A model generated the notes under the pieces. The model saw nothing but the letters and a program-made list of their open reading frames with translations, was not told the DNA's origin and made no database searches. Made by a program: the position numbers and the translations under genes. 18,427 nucleotides of DNA from Tharpella sp964457755 (GTDB lineage Bacteria; Desulfobacterota; Anaeroferrophillalia; Anaeroferrophillales; Tharpellaceae), in assembly GCA_964457755.1 (NCBI GenBank), contig CAYWGC010000056.1, positions 1 through 18,427 on the forward strand, in the 5' to 3' direction. Shown here one piece after another: positions 6,995 through 14,016 of the stretch (within the stretch, counting starts at the first letter, position 1; every line of letters starts with the position of its first letter).

Positions 6995-7094
6995 NNNNNN
7001 NNNNNNNNNNNNNNNNNNNNNNNNNNNNNNNNNNNNNNNNNNNNNNNNNNNNNNNNNNNNNNNNNNNNNNNNNNNNNNNNNNNNNNNNNNNNNN
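6995..7094. other. Assembly gap (100 N), true length unknown
   Basis: The run is exactly 100 N, a conventional placeholder. Flanks do not overlap each other, so sequence is truly missing. The thyX frame entering from the right begins just before its RHR motif, so roughly 70-80 codons of thyX are absent. The 59 bp between the rho stop and the gap do not show a clear thyX start. The real gap is therefore probably more than 200 bp, and longer if rpmE, often next to rho, is also inside. Confidence 0.95.
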
Positions 7095-7573
7095 ATCAGC
7101 TGGTACGTCACCGGCTTGCGTCATTTGCCCAGCAGAGTCAGCGTTATGTCGATTTTGATGGCGGTTTCGATTATGAGGTGCCGCCAAGCATTGCTGCAGA
7201 GCCTGAATTAGCAGCCCGTTTTGACGATGAAATGCGTCGTTTGGCGGGCCTTTATGCCGATTTGAGGGAGGCTGGAATTGCGGCTGAAGATGCTCGTTTT
7301 GTCTTGCCTAACGCGGCCCATTCCCGTTTGCTGATTACCATGAACGCTCGGGAACTGCGCCATTTTTTTCGTTTGCGTTGTTGCCGGCGGGCTCAGTGGG
7401 AGATTCGTGATCTTGCCAAGCGGATGCTTAAAGAAGTTGTAGAAGTCGCCCCGGCTCTTTTTCAGGAAGCCGGGCCCGGCTGTCTCGCCGGAGCCTGTCC
7501 CGAAGGTGCAATGAGTTGTGGCAAGGCTGCTGAAGTGCGCCGTGAATTTGCTGATATTGGTGCAACAAAATAA
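7095..7573 (+). CDS. thyX: Flavin-dependent thymidylate synthase ThyX, 5' part lost in gap
   Basis: Makes dTMP from dUMP using methylenetetrahydrofolate and a reduced flavin. The readable part opens with QLVRHRLASFAQQSQRY, the ThyX signature RHRxxSxxxxSxR with the first residues of the dUMP/FAD-binding site. It continues with LPNAAHSRLLITMNARELRHFFRLRCCRRAQWEIRDLA, the second conserved block, in which the arginine of NARELRHFF-RLR contacts substrate. The C-terminus carries several cysteines (PGCLAGACPEGAMSC), which I have seen in some ThyX homologues but cannot interpret. About 159 residues are visible of a usual ~220-250. An apparent TTG start at 6941 read across the gap is an artefact of the N run. 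It lies 32 bp upstream of prfA in the same direction. Presence of thyX does not rule out thyA elsewhere. Confidence 0.88.
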
Positions 7574-7605
7574 CAAAACGACTCGTTACCCATTGACCCC
7601 TAATT

Positions 7606-8673
7606 ATGTTTGCAAAACTCGAAGAAGTTGAACAGCGTCTCTTAGACCTTGAAGCTGAAGTGATTCAGCCCGAAGTGGTCTCTAACCGTAAGCGTTACCA
7701 AGAGGCGACTACGGAACTGGCCGGTCTGCGTCCGGTGGTCGATGCGTTTCGATCCTATCGGGAAATTGCCCTAGAGATAGAAGAACACCGCGAGCTTTTG
7801 AGTGGTGATGATGAAGATCTAAAAGAACTCGCCAATGAAGAGCTTCCGACTCTCGAAAAGGGACTTGCGAAGCTTGAGAAAGAGATTCAGCTCCTGTTGT
7901 TGCCGAAAGATCCCAATGATGAAAAGAATGTTATTTTAGAGATCCGGGCCGGCACCGGCGGTGATGAAGCGGCTCTTTTTGCGGCTGATCTTTTTCGTAT
8001 GTATGCGCGCTACGCCGAGCGTCAGAATTGGAAACTTGAGGAACTCGGCCGCAGCGAGACCGGGGTCGGTGGTTTGAAAGAGATTATTGTCCTGATCAAG
8101 GGCAAAAGGGTTTATAGCCGTTTGAAATATGAGAGCGGTGTGCATCGGGTCCAGCGGGTGCCGACGACCGAATCTCAAGGGCGCATTCATACCTCGGCGG
8201 TGACCGTGGCGGTGCTGCCGGAAGCTGAAGAGGTTGATGTTGGTATCAGTCCTCAGGATCTGCGCATCGATATCTATCGCGCTTCCGGGCCTGGGGGGCA
8301 GAGTGTTAATACGACCGATTCGGCCGTACGTATCACCCATATTCCGACCGGACTGGTGGTCTCGAGTCAGGATGAGCGTTCCCAGCATAAAAATAAAGAG
8401 CGGGGCATGAAGGTCTTAGCCTCCCGCCTGCTCGATCTGCGAACCCGTGAACAGCACGAACTGATCAGTTCTGAGCGGCGCCAGCAGGTTGGTAGCGGCG
8501 ATCGCAGCGAGCGGATTCGCACCTATAATTTCCCTCAAGGCCGGGTCTCCGATCATCGCATTGGCCTGACGCTACATAAGCTAGACCAGATTCTGGCCGG
8601 GGAGATTGGTGAAGTGATTACAGCCCTGACCTCCCATTTTCAGGCCGAGTTGATGAAAGGCTCATCGACATGA
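7606..8673 (+). CDS. prfA: Peptide chain release factor 1
   Basis: Recognises UAA and UAG stop codons on the ribosome and triggers release of the protein. The 355 residues contain the codon-recognition PxT motif in RVPTTESQGRIHTSA (PTT rather than the textbook PAT/PVT), and the catalytic GGQ at residues 230-232 in ASGPGGQSVNTTDSAVRI, whose glutamine is the methylation target of PrmC. The N-terminal coiled-coil domain 1 spans about residues 1-100. These features separate it from RF2 (SPF motif). The ATG at 7606 has no visible Shine-Dalgarno sequence in the preceding 32 bp, which is odd for a highly expressed gene, but homology covers the protein from its first residues. Its stop overlaps the prmC start (ATGA), coupling the factor to its modifying enzyme, as in many bacteria. 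Confidence 0.97.
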   Translation: MFAKLEEVEQRLLDLEAEVIQPEVVSNRKRYQEATTELAGLRPVVDAFRSYREIALEIEEHRELLSGDDEDLKELANEELPTLEKGLAKLEKEIQLLLLPKDPNDEKNVILEIRAGTGGDEAALFAADLFRMYARYAERQNWKLEELGRSETGVGGLKEIIVLIKGKRVYSRLKYESGVHRVQRVPTTESQGRIHTSAVTVAVLPEAEEVDVGISPQDLRIDIYRASGPGGQSVNTTDSAVRITHIPTGLVVSSQDERSQHKNKERGMKVLASRLLDLRTREQHELISSERRQQVGSGDRSERIRTYNFPQGRVSDHRIGLTLHKLDQILAGEIGEVITALTSHFQAELMKGSST

Positions 8674-9545
8674 GCTCAACCTGGACGGTGCTCAGCCTGC
8701 TTAACTGGGCCGCACCGTACCTCGAAAAACATGGTTCCAGTTCACCCCGTCTCGATGCCGAACTCCTGCTTGCCAAGGTGCTCACCTGCCAACGTCTTGA
8801 ACTCTATCTCCGATTTGACAAACCGCTTGATGATCCCGAGCTTGCCTCTTTCAAAAAATTAATTCTTGAACGCCGCCAAGGGGTTCCGGTTGCCTATTTG
8901 TTAGGAGAAAAGGAGTTCTGGTCGCTCTCCTTTAAGGTCACCCCTGCGGTTTTGGTGCCGCGTCCTGAAACTGAACACCTGGTTGAAGGGGGGATCGATT
9001 TTTTAGAAAAAAATTTTCTGTCAGGTTGCGGGGTACTCGATCTGGGGACCGGTTGTGGCAATATTATTCTCTCTTTAGCGCGCCATTTTTCTGGAGACTC
9101 CGGTTTTTCCTGGCTTGGCATTGATTATCGTCCTGCGGCATTGGAAGTGGCGGCCTTAAACGCGCGGGACTTGGAGCTGAATAATGTTTCCTGGTTGCAC
9201 TCCGACCTTTTTGCGGCTCTATCCCCTGAAAATATCTCTTTTGGCCTGGTGGTCGCTAACCCCCCCTATATCACCTCTGCTGAGATGGCAACTTTGCCGC
9301 CCGAGGTCCAGCGGGAACCATCGGCTGCTCTCGACGGCGGTCTTGACGGTCTTGATTTCTATCGTCGGATTGCTGCCGATGCCCGCAACTTTCTCCTGCC
9401 TGGTGGCGGTCTTATCTTTGAGGTCGGTGACGGGCAGGCGGCGGCCGTCAAAAAAATCTTGGCAAGTAACGGTTATAGTGCTATCTCTGGCCTGTTCGAC
9501 TTAGCCCGTTGTGAACGCGTAGTGATGGGGCAGTGGCCAGTTTAA
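8670..9545 (+). CDS. prmC: Release factor glutamine methyltransferase PrmC (HemK)
   Basis: Methylates the glutamine of the GGQ motif in RF1 and RF2 with S-adenosylmethionine, raising their activity. The 291-residue protein has an N-terminal helical release-factor-binding domain (1-~85, including SSPRLDAELLLAKVL), then a Rossmann-type methyltransferase domain. The latter has PRPETEHLVE (98-106), the SAM-binding loop VLDLGTGCGN (122-131), the acidic motif II region (LGIDYRPAALEVA), and the catalytic NPPY at 197-200, which is diagnostic for glutamine N5-methylation. The start ATG at 8670 overlaps the prfA stop by 4 bp. All motifs are intact and length is normal. murA follows after 50 bp. Confidence 0.97.
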   Translation: MSSTWTVLSLLNWAAPYLEKHGSSSPRLDAELLLAKVLTCQRLELYLRFDKPLDDPELASFKKLILERRQGVPVAYLLGEKEFWSLSFKVTPAVLVPRPETEHLVEGGIDFLEKNFLSGCGVLDLGTGCGNIILSLARHFSGDSGFSWLGIDYRPAALEVAALNARDLELNNVSWLHSDLFAALSPENISFGLVVANPPYITSAEMATLPPEVQREPSAALDGGLDGLDFYRRIAADARNFLLPGGGLIFEVGDGQAAAVKKILASNGYSAISGLFDLARCERVVMGQWPV

Positions 9546-9595
9546 ATTAAAGCAAAGTTTGCGGCGTTTTCGAATTTAGTTATTAGGTGTTTTAA

Positions 9596-11040
9596 GTGGA
9601 AAGCATAGTTGTTAAAGGTGGTCGGAAATTGTCCGGCGAGGTGGTGATCGACGGGGCTAAGAATTCGGCTCTGCCGCTGATTGCAGCGACTCTGTTGGCC
9701 GCAGATGGCTGCAGTTGTCTTGACAATATTCCAGACTTGCGTGACATTAATACCATTATTCGTCTGCTTGAGGGGATGGGAGCTGTGATTGAGCGTCAGG
9801 GCAGCCGTTTGGAGATAGTCACAGCGGCGGTTGAGAATTGTCAGGCACCGTATGAACTGGTTAAAACCATGCGGGNNNNNNNNNNNNNNNNNNNNNNNNN
9901 NNNNNNNNNNNNNNNNNNNNNNNNNNNNNNNNNNNNNNNNNNNNNNNNNNNNNNNNNNNNNNNNNNNNNNNNNNNACAGCGGCGGTTGAGAATTGTCAGG
10001 CACCGTATGAACTGGTTAAAACCATGCGGGCTTCGATTCTGGTTTTAGGTCCTCTGATGGCGCGTTTCGGTAAAGCCCGGGTTTCACTGCCGGGGGGCTG
10101 CGCGATTGGCGCCCGCCCGGTCAATCTCCACATTAAAGGTCTGGAGATGATGGGGGCGCAAATCTCGGTTGAGCATGGCTATATCATCGGCCAGGCGGAG
10201 CGCCTTAAAGGGGCCGACATCAGTTTTGATTTGACGACTGTGACCGGTACTGAAAATCTGATGATGGCAGCGGTGCTGGCAGATGGCGTGACCATTTTGC
10301 GTAACGCTGCGCGCGAACCCGAGATTGTTGATCTGGCTACATTTTTACGGAAGATGGGGGCTCTGATTGAGGGCGATGGAAGCCATACCATCACGATTAC
10401 CGGGGTCGAAAAACTTGTCGCCGCTGAATACCAGGTGATGCCCGATCGGATTGAGGCGGGAACCTTTATGGTTGCCGCCGGGATCAGTGGTGGCGATATT
10501 GTGATCAAAAATGCGCCTTTAGCGGCGTTGGGGAGTGTCGTTACCAAGCTCCAGGAGATCGGTTTACTGATTGAGCCGCTTGTCTCTTATAAAGATGATG
10601 AACTTCTGTCCGGGGTCGCGGTGCGAGTTCGCTGCGGGGCTTCCGGTTTACGGGGCCTTGATGTCAAAACCATGCCCTATCCTGGTTTTCCGACTGATAT
10701 GCAGGCCCAAGCGATGGTTTTGCTGGCTCTGGCCCAAGGGACCAGCGTGATCAGTGAAACCGTCTTTGAAAATCGTTTCATGCATGTTTTCGAACTCCAG
10801 CGTATGGGTGCCGATATTGAGGTTGAAGGGCGCACGGCAGTGGTTCGCGGGGTTGCGACTCTTTCCGGGGCCCCGGTTATGGCCTCAGATTTAAGAGCCA
10901 GTGCCGGTCTGGTTTTGGCGGGTCTCGCCGCCGATGGTGAAACTGTAATGTCCAGGGTCTACCATCTCGATCGGGGTTATGCCGGTTTTGAGAAAAAGCT
11001 GAAAAAATTAGGTGCCGATATCAAGCGAGTCAAAGATTAG
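9596..11040 (+). CDS. murA: UDP-N-acetylglucosamine 1-carboxyvinyltransferase MurA (split by a false assembly gap)
   Basis: Catalyses the first committed step of peptidoglycan synthesis, adding enolpyruvate from PEP to UDP-GlcNAc; it is the fosfomycin target. The gene appears as two parts: 9596-9875 and 9976-11040. The last 55 bp before the N run are repeated exactly after it, so removing the gap and one copy restores one frame of 429 residues: KTMR followed directly by ASILVLGPLMARFGKARVSLPGGC. K22/N23 in DGAKNSALP and the catalytic cysteine (C117 of the joined protein) in LPGGCAIGARPV are present, as are PDRIEAGTF, YPGFPTDMQAQ and HLDRGYAGFEKKL. The start is GTG at 9596, with a weak AGG 8 nt upstream; no ATG fits better. 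It is ~10 residues longer than E. coli MurA, with extra residues around LVSYKDDELLSG. A cysteine at the active site predicts fosfomycin sensitivity at the target level. Confidence 0.95.
9821..10030. repeat. Identical 55-bp direct repeat flanking a 100-N gap (assembly artefact)
   Basis: The copy at 9821-9875 equals the copy at 9976-10030 base for base, with exactly 100 N (9876-9975) between. Overlaps of exactly an assembler k-mer length (55 is a common value) occur at contig ends. Collapsing the copies restores murA in frame, so the repeat does not exist in the genome. Confidence 0.93.
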
Positions 11041-11053
11041 TACCTTACAGGTT

Positions 11054-11080
11054 ATTTTCTAGTTTGAAAAACCAGAAAAT
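11054..11080. promoter_or_regulatory. Hairpin just after murA
   Basis: ATTTTCTAGTTT (11054-11065) and AAACCAGAAAAT (11069-11080) pair at 11 of 12 positions around a GAA loop, 14 bp after the murA stop. There is no following T-run, so it may be a 3' stabilising hairpin rather than an intrinsic terminator. Confidence 0.45.
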
Positions 11081-11101
11081 GTTCTGATAAGAGTACTTAT
11101 T

Positions 11102-11159
11102 TGCGGGCTAGATCTTTAACTTTTGGGTTGTGATCTTTAAGCCCGCACTAGATATTTTT
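11102..11159 (+). terminator. GC-rich hairpin with T-rich tail between murA and hisD
   Basis: TGCGGGCT (11102-11109) pairs with AGCCCGCA (11140-11147). Inside, AGATC (11110-11114) pairs with GATCT (11132-11136), leaving a 3-nt bulge and a 17-nt loop. ATATTTTT follows 5 nt after the stem (TTTTT at 11155-11159). The tail is set back from the stem, so it is not a textbook terminator. It could end murA transcription partly or serve as a leader element for the his genes, whose first start is 29 bp further on. Confidence 0.45.
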
Positions 11160-11187
11160 GCTTTTTAGAGGTTGTTGAGGAAAATTG

Positions 11188-12480
11188 ATGGATATAAATT
11201 GCTATCAAACGAGTGATTCCGATTTCGGGGAACGTTTCCAGCTCCTTTGCGAGCGTAATCTTGATCTTGATATGGCGGCCGATAGTGTGGTTGCCGAGAT
11301 TCTTGAGCGGGTTCGGAAAGATGGTGATGCGGCACTCTTTGATTATACGAAGCGTTTTGATAGTCTTGATCTGGTCGAGGTTGGGATTGAGGTCGAAACC
11401 GCGGAGGTGGATTCAGCCTTTGCTTCATTGAGTCGCACCCAGATTGCAGATCTGGAACTTGCTATCGAGAGAATTACCAGTTACCATAAGCGGCAACTTC
11501 GGCAATCCTGGTTCGATGATCATGAACCAGGGGTTCTGTTAGGGCAGAAGATAACGCCCCTGGCGCGGGTCGGTATCTATGTTCCCGGAGGCAAAGCCTC
11601 TTATCCCTCTTCGGTGTTGATGAATGCGATCCCGGCCCAAGTTGCCGGGGTTAAAGAGATTGTCATGGTTTCCCCGGCCGCCCAAGGCTATAACCCAGCC
11701 GTTCTGGCGGCCGCCCGACTTTGCGGCGTCGACCGTATTTTCCGGATTGGTGGCGCCCAGGCCGTAGCGGCGCTTGCCTTTGGCACCGCTTCAGTCCCGG
11801 CTGTTGACAAAATTGTTGGTCCCGGCAATATCTATGTAGCGTTGGCTAAACGCCGGGTTTTTGGTCGGGTTGGCATCGATATGGTGGCTGGACCCAGCGA
11901 GATTATGGTGGTCGCCGATGCGAGCGCCAATCCGGTTTTCGTGGCCGCTGATCTCCTTTCTCAGGCCGAACACGATGAACTTGCGGTCGTGGTGCTGGTC
12001 ACTCCCTCACAAAAATTACAGGCTGCGGTCAAAGTTGAACTTGAAAAACAGCTTGCGCTTTTGAGTCGCAAAGAGATTGCCCTGCGTTCATTGCAGGATC
12101 AAGGGGCTTTGATTACAACCACAACTCTTGACGAAGCTCTGGAGCTGGCCAACCGTTTTGCCGCTGAACACCTTGAACTTGCGGTAGTTGATCCTCTGCT
12201 CGCTTTAAGTTCAATCAGTAATGCCGGGGCTGTTTTTCTGGGCCACTCTACCCCCGAAGCTTTGGGCGATTACCTGGCTGGTCCGAATCATGTTTTGCCG
12301 ACGGCAGGCACGGCCCGTTTTTCATCACCTTTAGGGGTCGATGATTTTATCAAAAAGAGCAGCGTTCTTTCGTTCAGCAGCGCGGCGCTCAGGCGTTACG
12401 GTCGGCCCCTAACCGCGCTGGCGGAGATGGAAGGTCTGGAGGCGCATGGTCGAGCGGTAAGTTTGCGCCTTGAGGATTAG
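11188..12480 (+). CDS. hisD: Histidinol dehydrogenase
   Basis: Performs the last two steps of histidine synthesis, oxidising L-histidinol through the aldehyde to L-histidine with two NAD+. The 430-residue protein has all zinc ligands: Q259 and H262 in SQAEHDE, D361 in LGDYLAGPNHVLPT, and H420 in LEAHGRAV. The catalytic pair E327-H328 is in FAAEHLEL. The family signature VDKIVGPGNIYVALAKR and the GIDMVAGPSEI loop are intact. The ATG at 11188 is preferred over the TTG immediately before it because GAGG lies 7 nt upstream. It is the first his gene of the cluster, 147 bp after murA, with hairpins between. hisG and hisC, often neighbours of hisD, are not present. A 211-bp structured spacer separates it from hisB. 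Confidence 0.97.
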   Translation: MDINCYQTSDSDFGERFQLLCERNLDLDMAADSVVAEILERVRKDGDAALFDYTKRFDSLDLVEVGIEVETAEVDSAFASLSRTQIADLELAIERITSYHKRQLRQSWFDDHEPGVLLGQKITPLARVGIYVPGGKASYPSSVLMNAIPAQVAGVKEIVMVSPAAQGYNPAVLAAARLCGVDRIFRIGGAQAVAALAFGTASVPAVDKIVGPGNIYVALAKRRVFGRVGIDMVAGPSEIMVVADASANPVFVAADLLSQAEHDELAVVVLVTPSQKLQAAVKVELEKQLALLSRKEIALRSLQDQGALITTTTLDEALELANRFAAEHLELAVVDPLLALSSISNAGAVFLGHSTPEALGDYLAGPNHVLPTAGTARFSSPLGVDDFIKKSSVLSFSSAALRRYGRPLTALAEMEGLEAHGRAVSLRLED

Positions 12481-12542
12481 GTTGCAAGTCGAAATTATTC
12501 AGGTCTCCACAATTAAGTCACAGCAAATAGTGCCGGACTTTG

Positions 12543-12637
12543 CTTCGTTCACTTCGAAGGGGACAGAGCTCAGCCCGTCACGGGCTCTTGTACCCTAAAG
12601 GGTGAAAGCCCGGCCTGGAGGTTGCGCCCGAACGAAG
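12543..12637 (+). ncRNA. Structured spacer between hisD and hisB with alternative hairpins (possible cis-regulatory RNA)
   Basis: CTTCGTTC (12543-12550) and GAACGAAG (12630-12637) could enclose the whole element. Inside, CGGGCT (12581-12586) can pair with AGCCCG upstream (12572-12577, TCA loop) or with an identical AGCCCG downstream (12607-12612). The latter encloses a small hairpin ACCC-TAAA-GGGT (12592-12603). The two pairings exclude each other, as in attenuators and riboswitches. ACA/TGT and GGG/CCC could extend the first. TGGAGGTT occurs twice, at 12616 and at the real hisB ribosome binding site (12680). I do not recognise a known RNA family; decay of a mobile-element insertion is an alternative. 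Confidence 0.35.
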
Positions 12638-12691
12638 AGAGGAAGTGCCCTTGGGGTATCCACCGCATCGAGACAGGATTGGAGGTTTAAA

Positions 12692-13291
12692 ATGAAAGAA
12701 AAACTGCGTCACGCTGAGATTAACCGGCAGACGGCTGAGACTAATATTAAGCTGAACCTCGATATTGATGGTAGCGGCCGCTCACAGATTGAGACCGGAA
12801 TTCCGTTTATCGATCATATGTTGACCCTTTTTGCGCGGCATAGTGGTTGTGATCTTAAAATTATGGCGAGCGGTGATCTGGAAGTAGATTTCCACCATAC
12901 AGTTGAGGATTTGGGGATCTGTCTGGGGCAAGCTTTGAGTCAAGCCCTTGGCGATTTGGGCGGCATTGCCCGCTACGGTGAGGCCCAGATTCCGATGGAT
13001 GAGGCCTTGTGCGGAGCGGCGGTTGATATCTCCCGGCGTCCTTTCCTGGTTTTCAATGTAGCCCTAACCGCACCTAAGGTTGGAGAGTTCGACAGCGAGC
13101 TGATTGAGGAGTTTTTTCGGGCCTTGGTTGTGCATGGCGGCTTGACCCTGCATCTCAATCTCTATTATGGGAAGAATCAGCACCATATATTTGAGGCCGC
13201 TTTCAAAGCGGCAGCCCATGCTTTGCGCCGGGCCTGGATTCAACGCTCCGAACTTTCCGGCCAGGTGTTAAGTACCAAAGGAACCCTTTAG
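12692..13291 (+). CDS. hisB: Imidazoleglycerol-phosphate dehydratase
   Basis: Converts imidazole glycerol phosphate to imidazole acetol phosphate, the sixth step of histidine synthesis; a manganese enzyme forming 24-mers. The 199 residues form the stand-alone dehydratase, not the bifunctional fusion with histidinol-phosphatase found in enterobacteria. Metal-binding and conserved motifs are present: GIPFIDHMLTLFARHSG, DLEVDFHHTVEDLGICLGQAL, and the second-half counterpart LYYGKNQHHIFEAAFKAAAHALR. The start at 12692 is fixed by GGAGG 6 nt upstream and by homology beginning near residue 5. An in-frame GTG at 12602 would add 30 residues of basic, non-conserved sequence that comes from the structured spacer and is unlikely to be translated. 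A separate histidinol-phosphatase must be supplied elsewhere. Confidence 0.97.
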   Translation: MKEKLRHAEINRQTAETNIKLNLDIDGSGRSQIETGIPFIDHMLTLFARHSGCDLKIMASGDLEVDFHHTVEDLGICLGQALSQALGDLGGIARYGEAQIPMDEALCGAAVDISRRPFLVFNVALTAPKVGEFDSELIEEFFRALVVHGGLTLHLNLYYGKNQHHIFEAAFKAAAHALRRAWIQRSELSGQVLSTKGTL

Positions 13292-13296
13292 CAGTC

Positions 13297-13358
13297 GCCA
13301 GTTGTCAGTGGCCAGTTGTCAGTAAAATCCTGACGACTGATGACTGACGATTGACAAC
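13297..13358. repeat. Short tandem and inverted repeats between hisB and hisH
   Basis: GCCAGTTGTCAGT occurs at 13297-13309 and again at 13311-13323, a 14-bp period. It is followed by ACTGATGACTG (13336-13346) and TGACAAC (13352-13358), reverse-complementary to CAGTTGTCAGT (two mismatches) and GTTGTCA, so the spacer can fold into a hairpin. Such low-complexity CAGT/TGTCAGT repeats look like a dispersed intergenic family. The spacer still leaves an AGG 8 nt before the hisH start. Confidence 0.6.
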
Positions 13359-13369
13359 AGGTTTTTAAC

Positions 13370-14011
13370 ATGATTGCAATTGTTGACTACGGAATGGGCA
13401 ATCTGTGTAGCGTCCAGAAAGCCATCGAAAAAGTTGGTTACAAGGCTGAGATTACGCGCAGCTCACAGCATATTGCCGACGCTCGAGCGGTGATTCTGCC
13501 CGGAGTCGGGGCTTTCAAGGATTGTATGGATAATCTTGAAAAGTTTGCCTTGATCACCCCGGTTTTAAAGGCGATTGCCTCGGGGAAACCGTTTCTTGGT
13601 ATCTGTTTAGGGTTGCAGTTGCTTTTTAGTGAAAGTCTTGAGTTTGGCCGCCATCCCGGTTTGGATGTGATCAAAGGGGTCGTCAAACCTTTTTCCCCAA
13701 CTATGCCGGATCCGGATCGAGCCGGCGGCCTTTTGAAAATTCCCCATATGGGTTGGAATTCGGTTGCTATCAAGCAGCCGGTGCCGCATTTTGCCGATCT
13801 TAAAGAGGGCTCCTACTTCTACTTTGTGCACTCCTACTATGTCGAACCTAAAGACCGCAAAACGGTTGCGATGGTGACCGATTATGGGGTTGAGTTTGTT
13901 TCGGCTGTGGCTTTTGATAATGTTCTGGCGACCCAATTTCACCCGGAAAAAAGCCAGCATCAAGGCCTTGCAATTTTACGCTCATTTGCCGCCTTAAGTG
14001 AAAAAGGATAA
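13370..14011 (+). CDS. hisH: Imidazole glycerol phosphate synthase, glutaminase subunit
   Basis: Hydrolyses glutamine and channels ammonia to HisF within the HisHF synthase. The 213-residue class I glutamine amidotransferase has the full catalytic triad: C79 in FLGICLGLQLL, and H191 and E193 in QFHPEKSQ. Other family marks are IVDYGMGNLCSV at the start, LPGVGAFKDCM, and IPHMGWNS. A short insert, near PTMPDPDRAGG, is slightly longer than usual. The ATG at 13370 follows a repeat-rich spacer with AGG 8 nt upstream. Its partner hisF is three genes downstream, after the lipoprotein gene and hisA. The downstream lipoprotein starts 5 bp after the hisH stop, so they are co-transcribed. Confidence 0.97.
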   Translation: MIAIVDYGMGNLCSVQKAIEKVGYKAEITRSSQHIADARAVILPGVGAFKDCMDNLEKFALITPVLKAIASGKPFLGICLGLQLLFSESLEFGRHPGLDVIKGVVKPFSPTMPDPDRAGGLLKIPHMGWNSVAIKQPVPHFADLKEGSYFYFVHSYYVEPKDRKTVAMVTDYGVEFVSAVAFDNVLATQFHPEKSQHQGLAILRSFAALSEKG

Positions 14012-14016
14012 TTATT

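Noticed and set aside
6941..7094. Apparent start of thyX at a TTG before the N run
   Set aside because: The frame runs through 100 unknown bases of arbitrary length; the pre-gap residues do not resemble a ThyX N-terminus.
7936..8388. 150-codon minus-strand ORF opposite prfA
   Set aside because: It is antisense to the conserved catalytic part of release factor 1, and its composition is that of a shadow frame.
9976..10030. Genuine 55-bp duplication within murA
   Set aside because: The exact copies abut a 100-N placeholder and collapse to a perfect MurA frame, so an unmerged contig overlap is far more likely.
12602..12691. In-frame 30-codon N-terminal extension of HisB from a GTG
   Set aside because: The extension is basic and unlike HisB, overlaps the structured spacer, and the ATG at 12692 has a strong GGAGG and fits the family length.
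13297..13358. CRISPR-like array between hisB and hisH
   Set aside because: There are only two 13-bp units one base apart, with no spacers and no cas genes.
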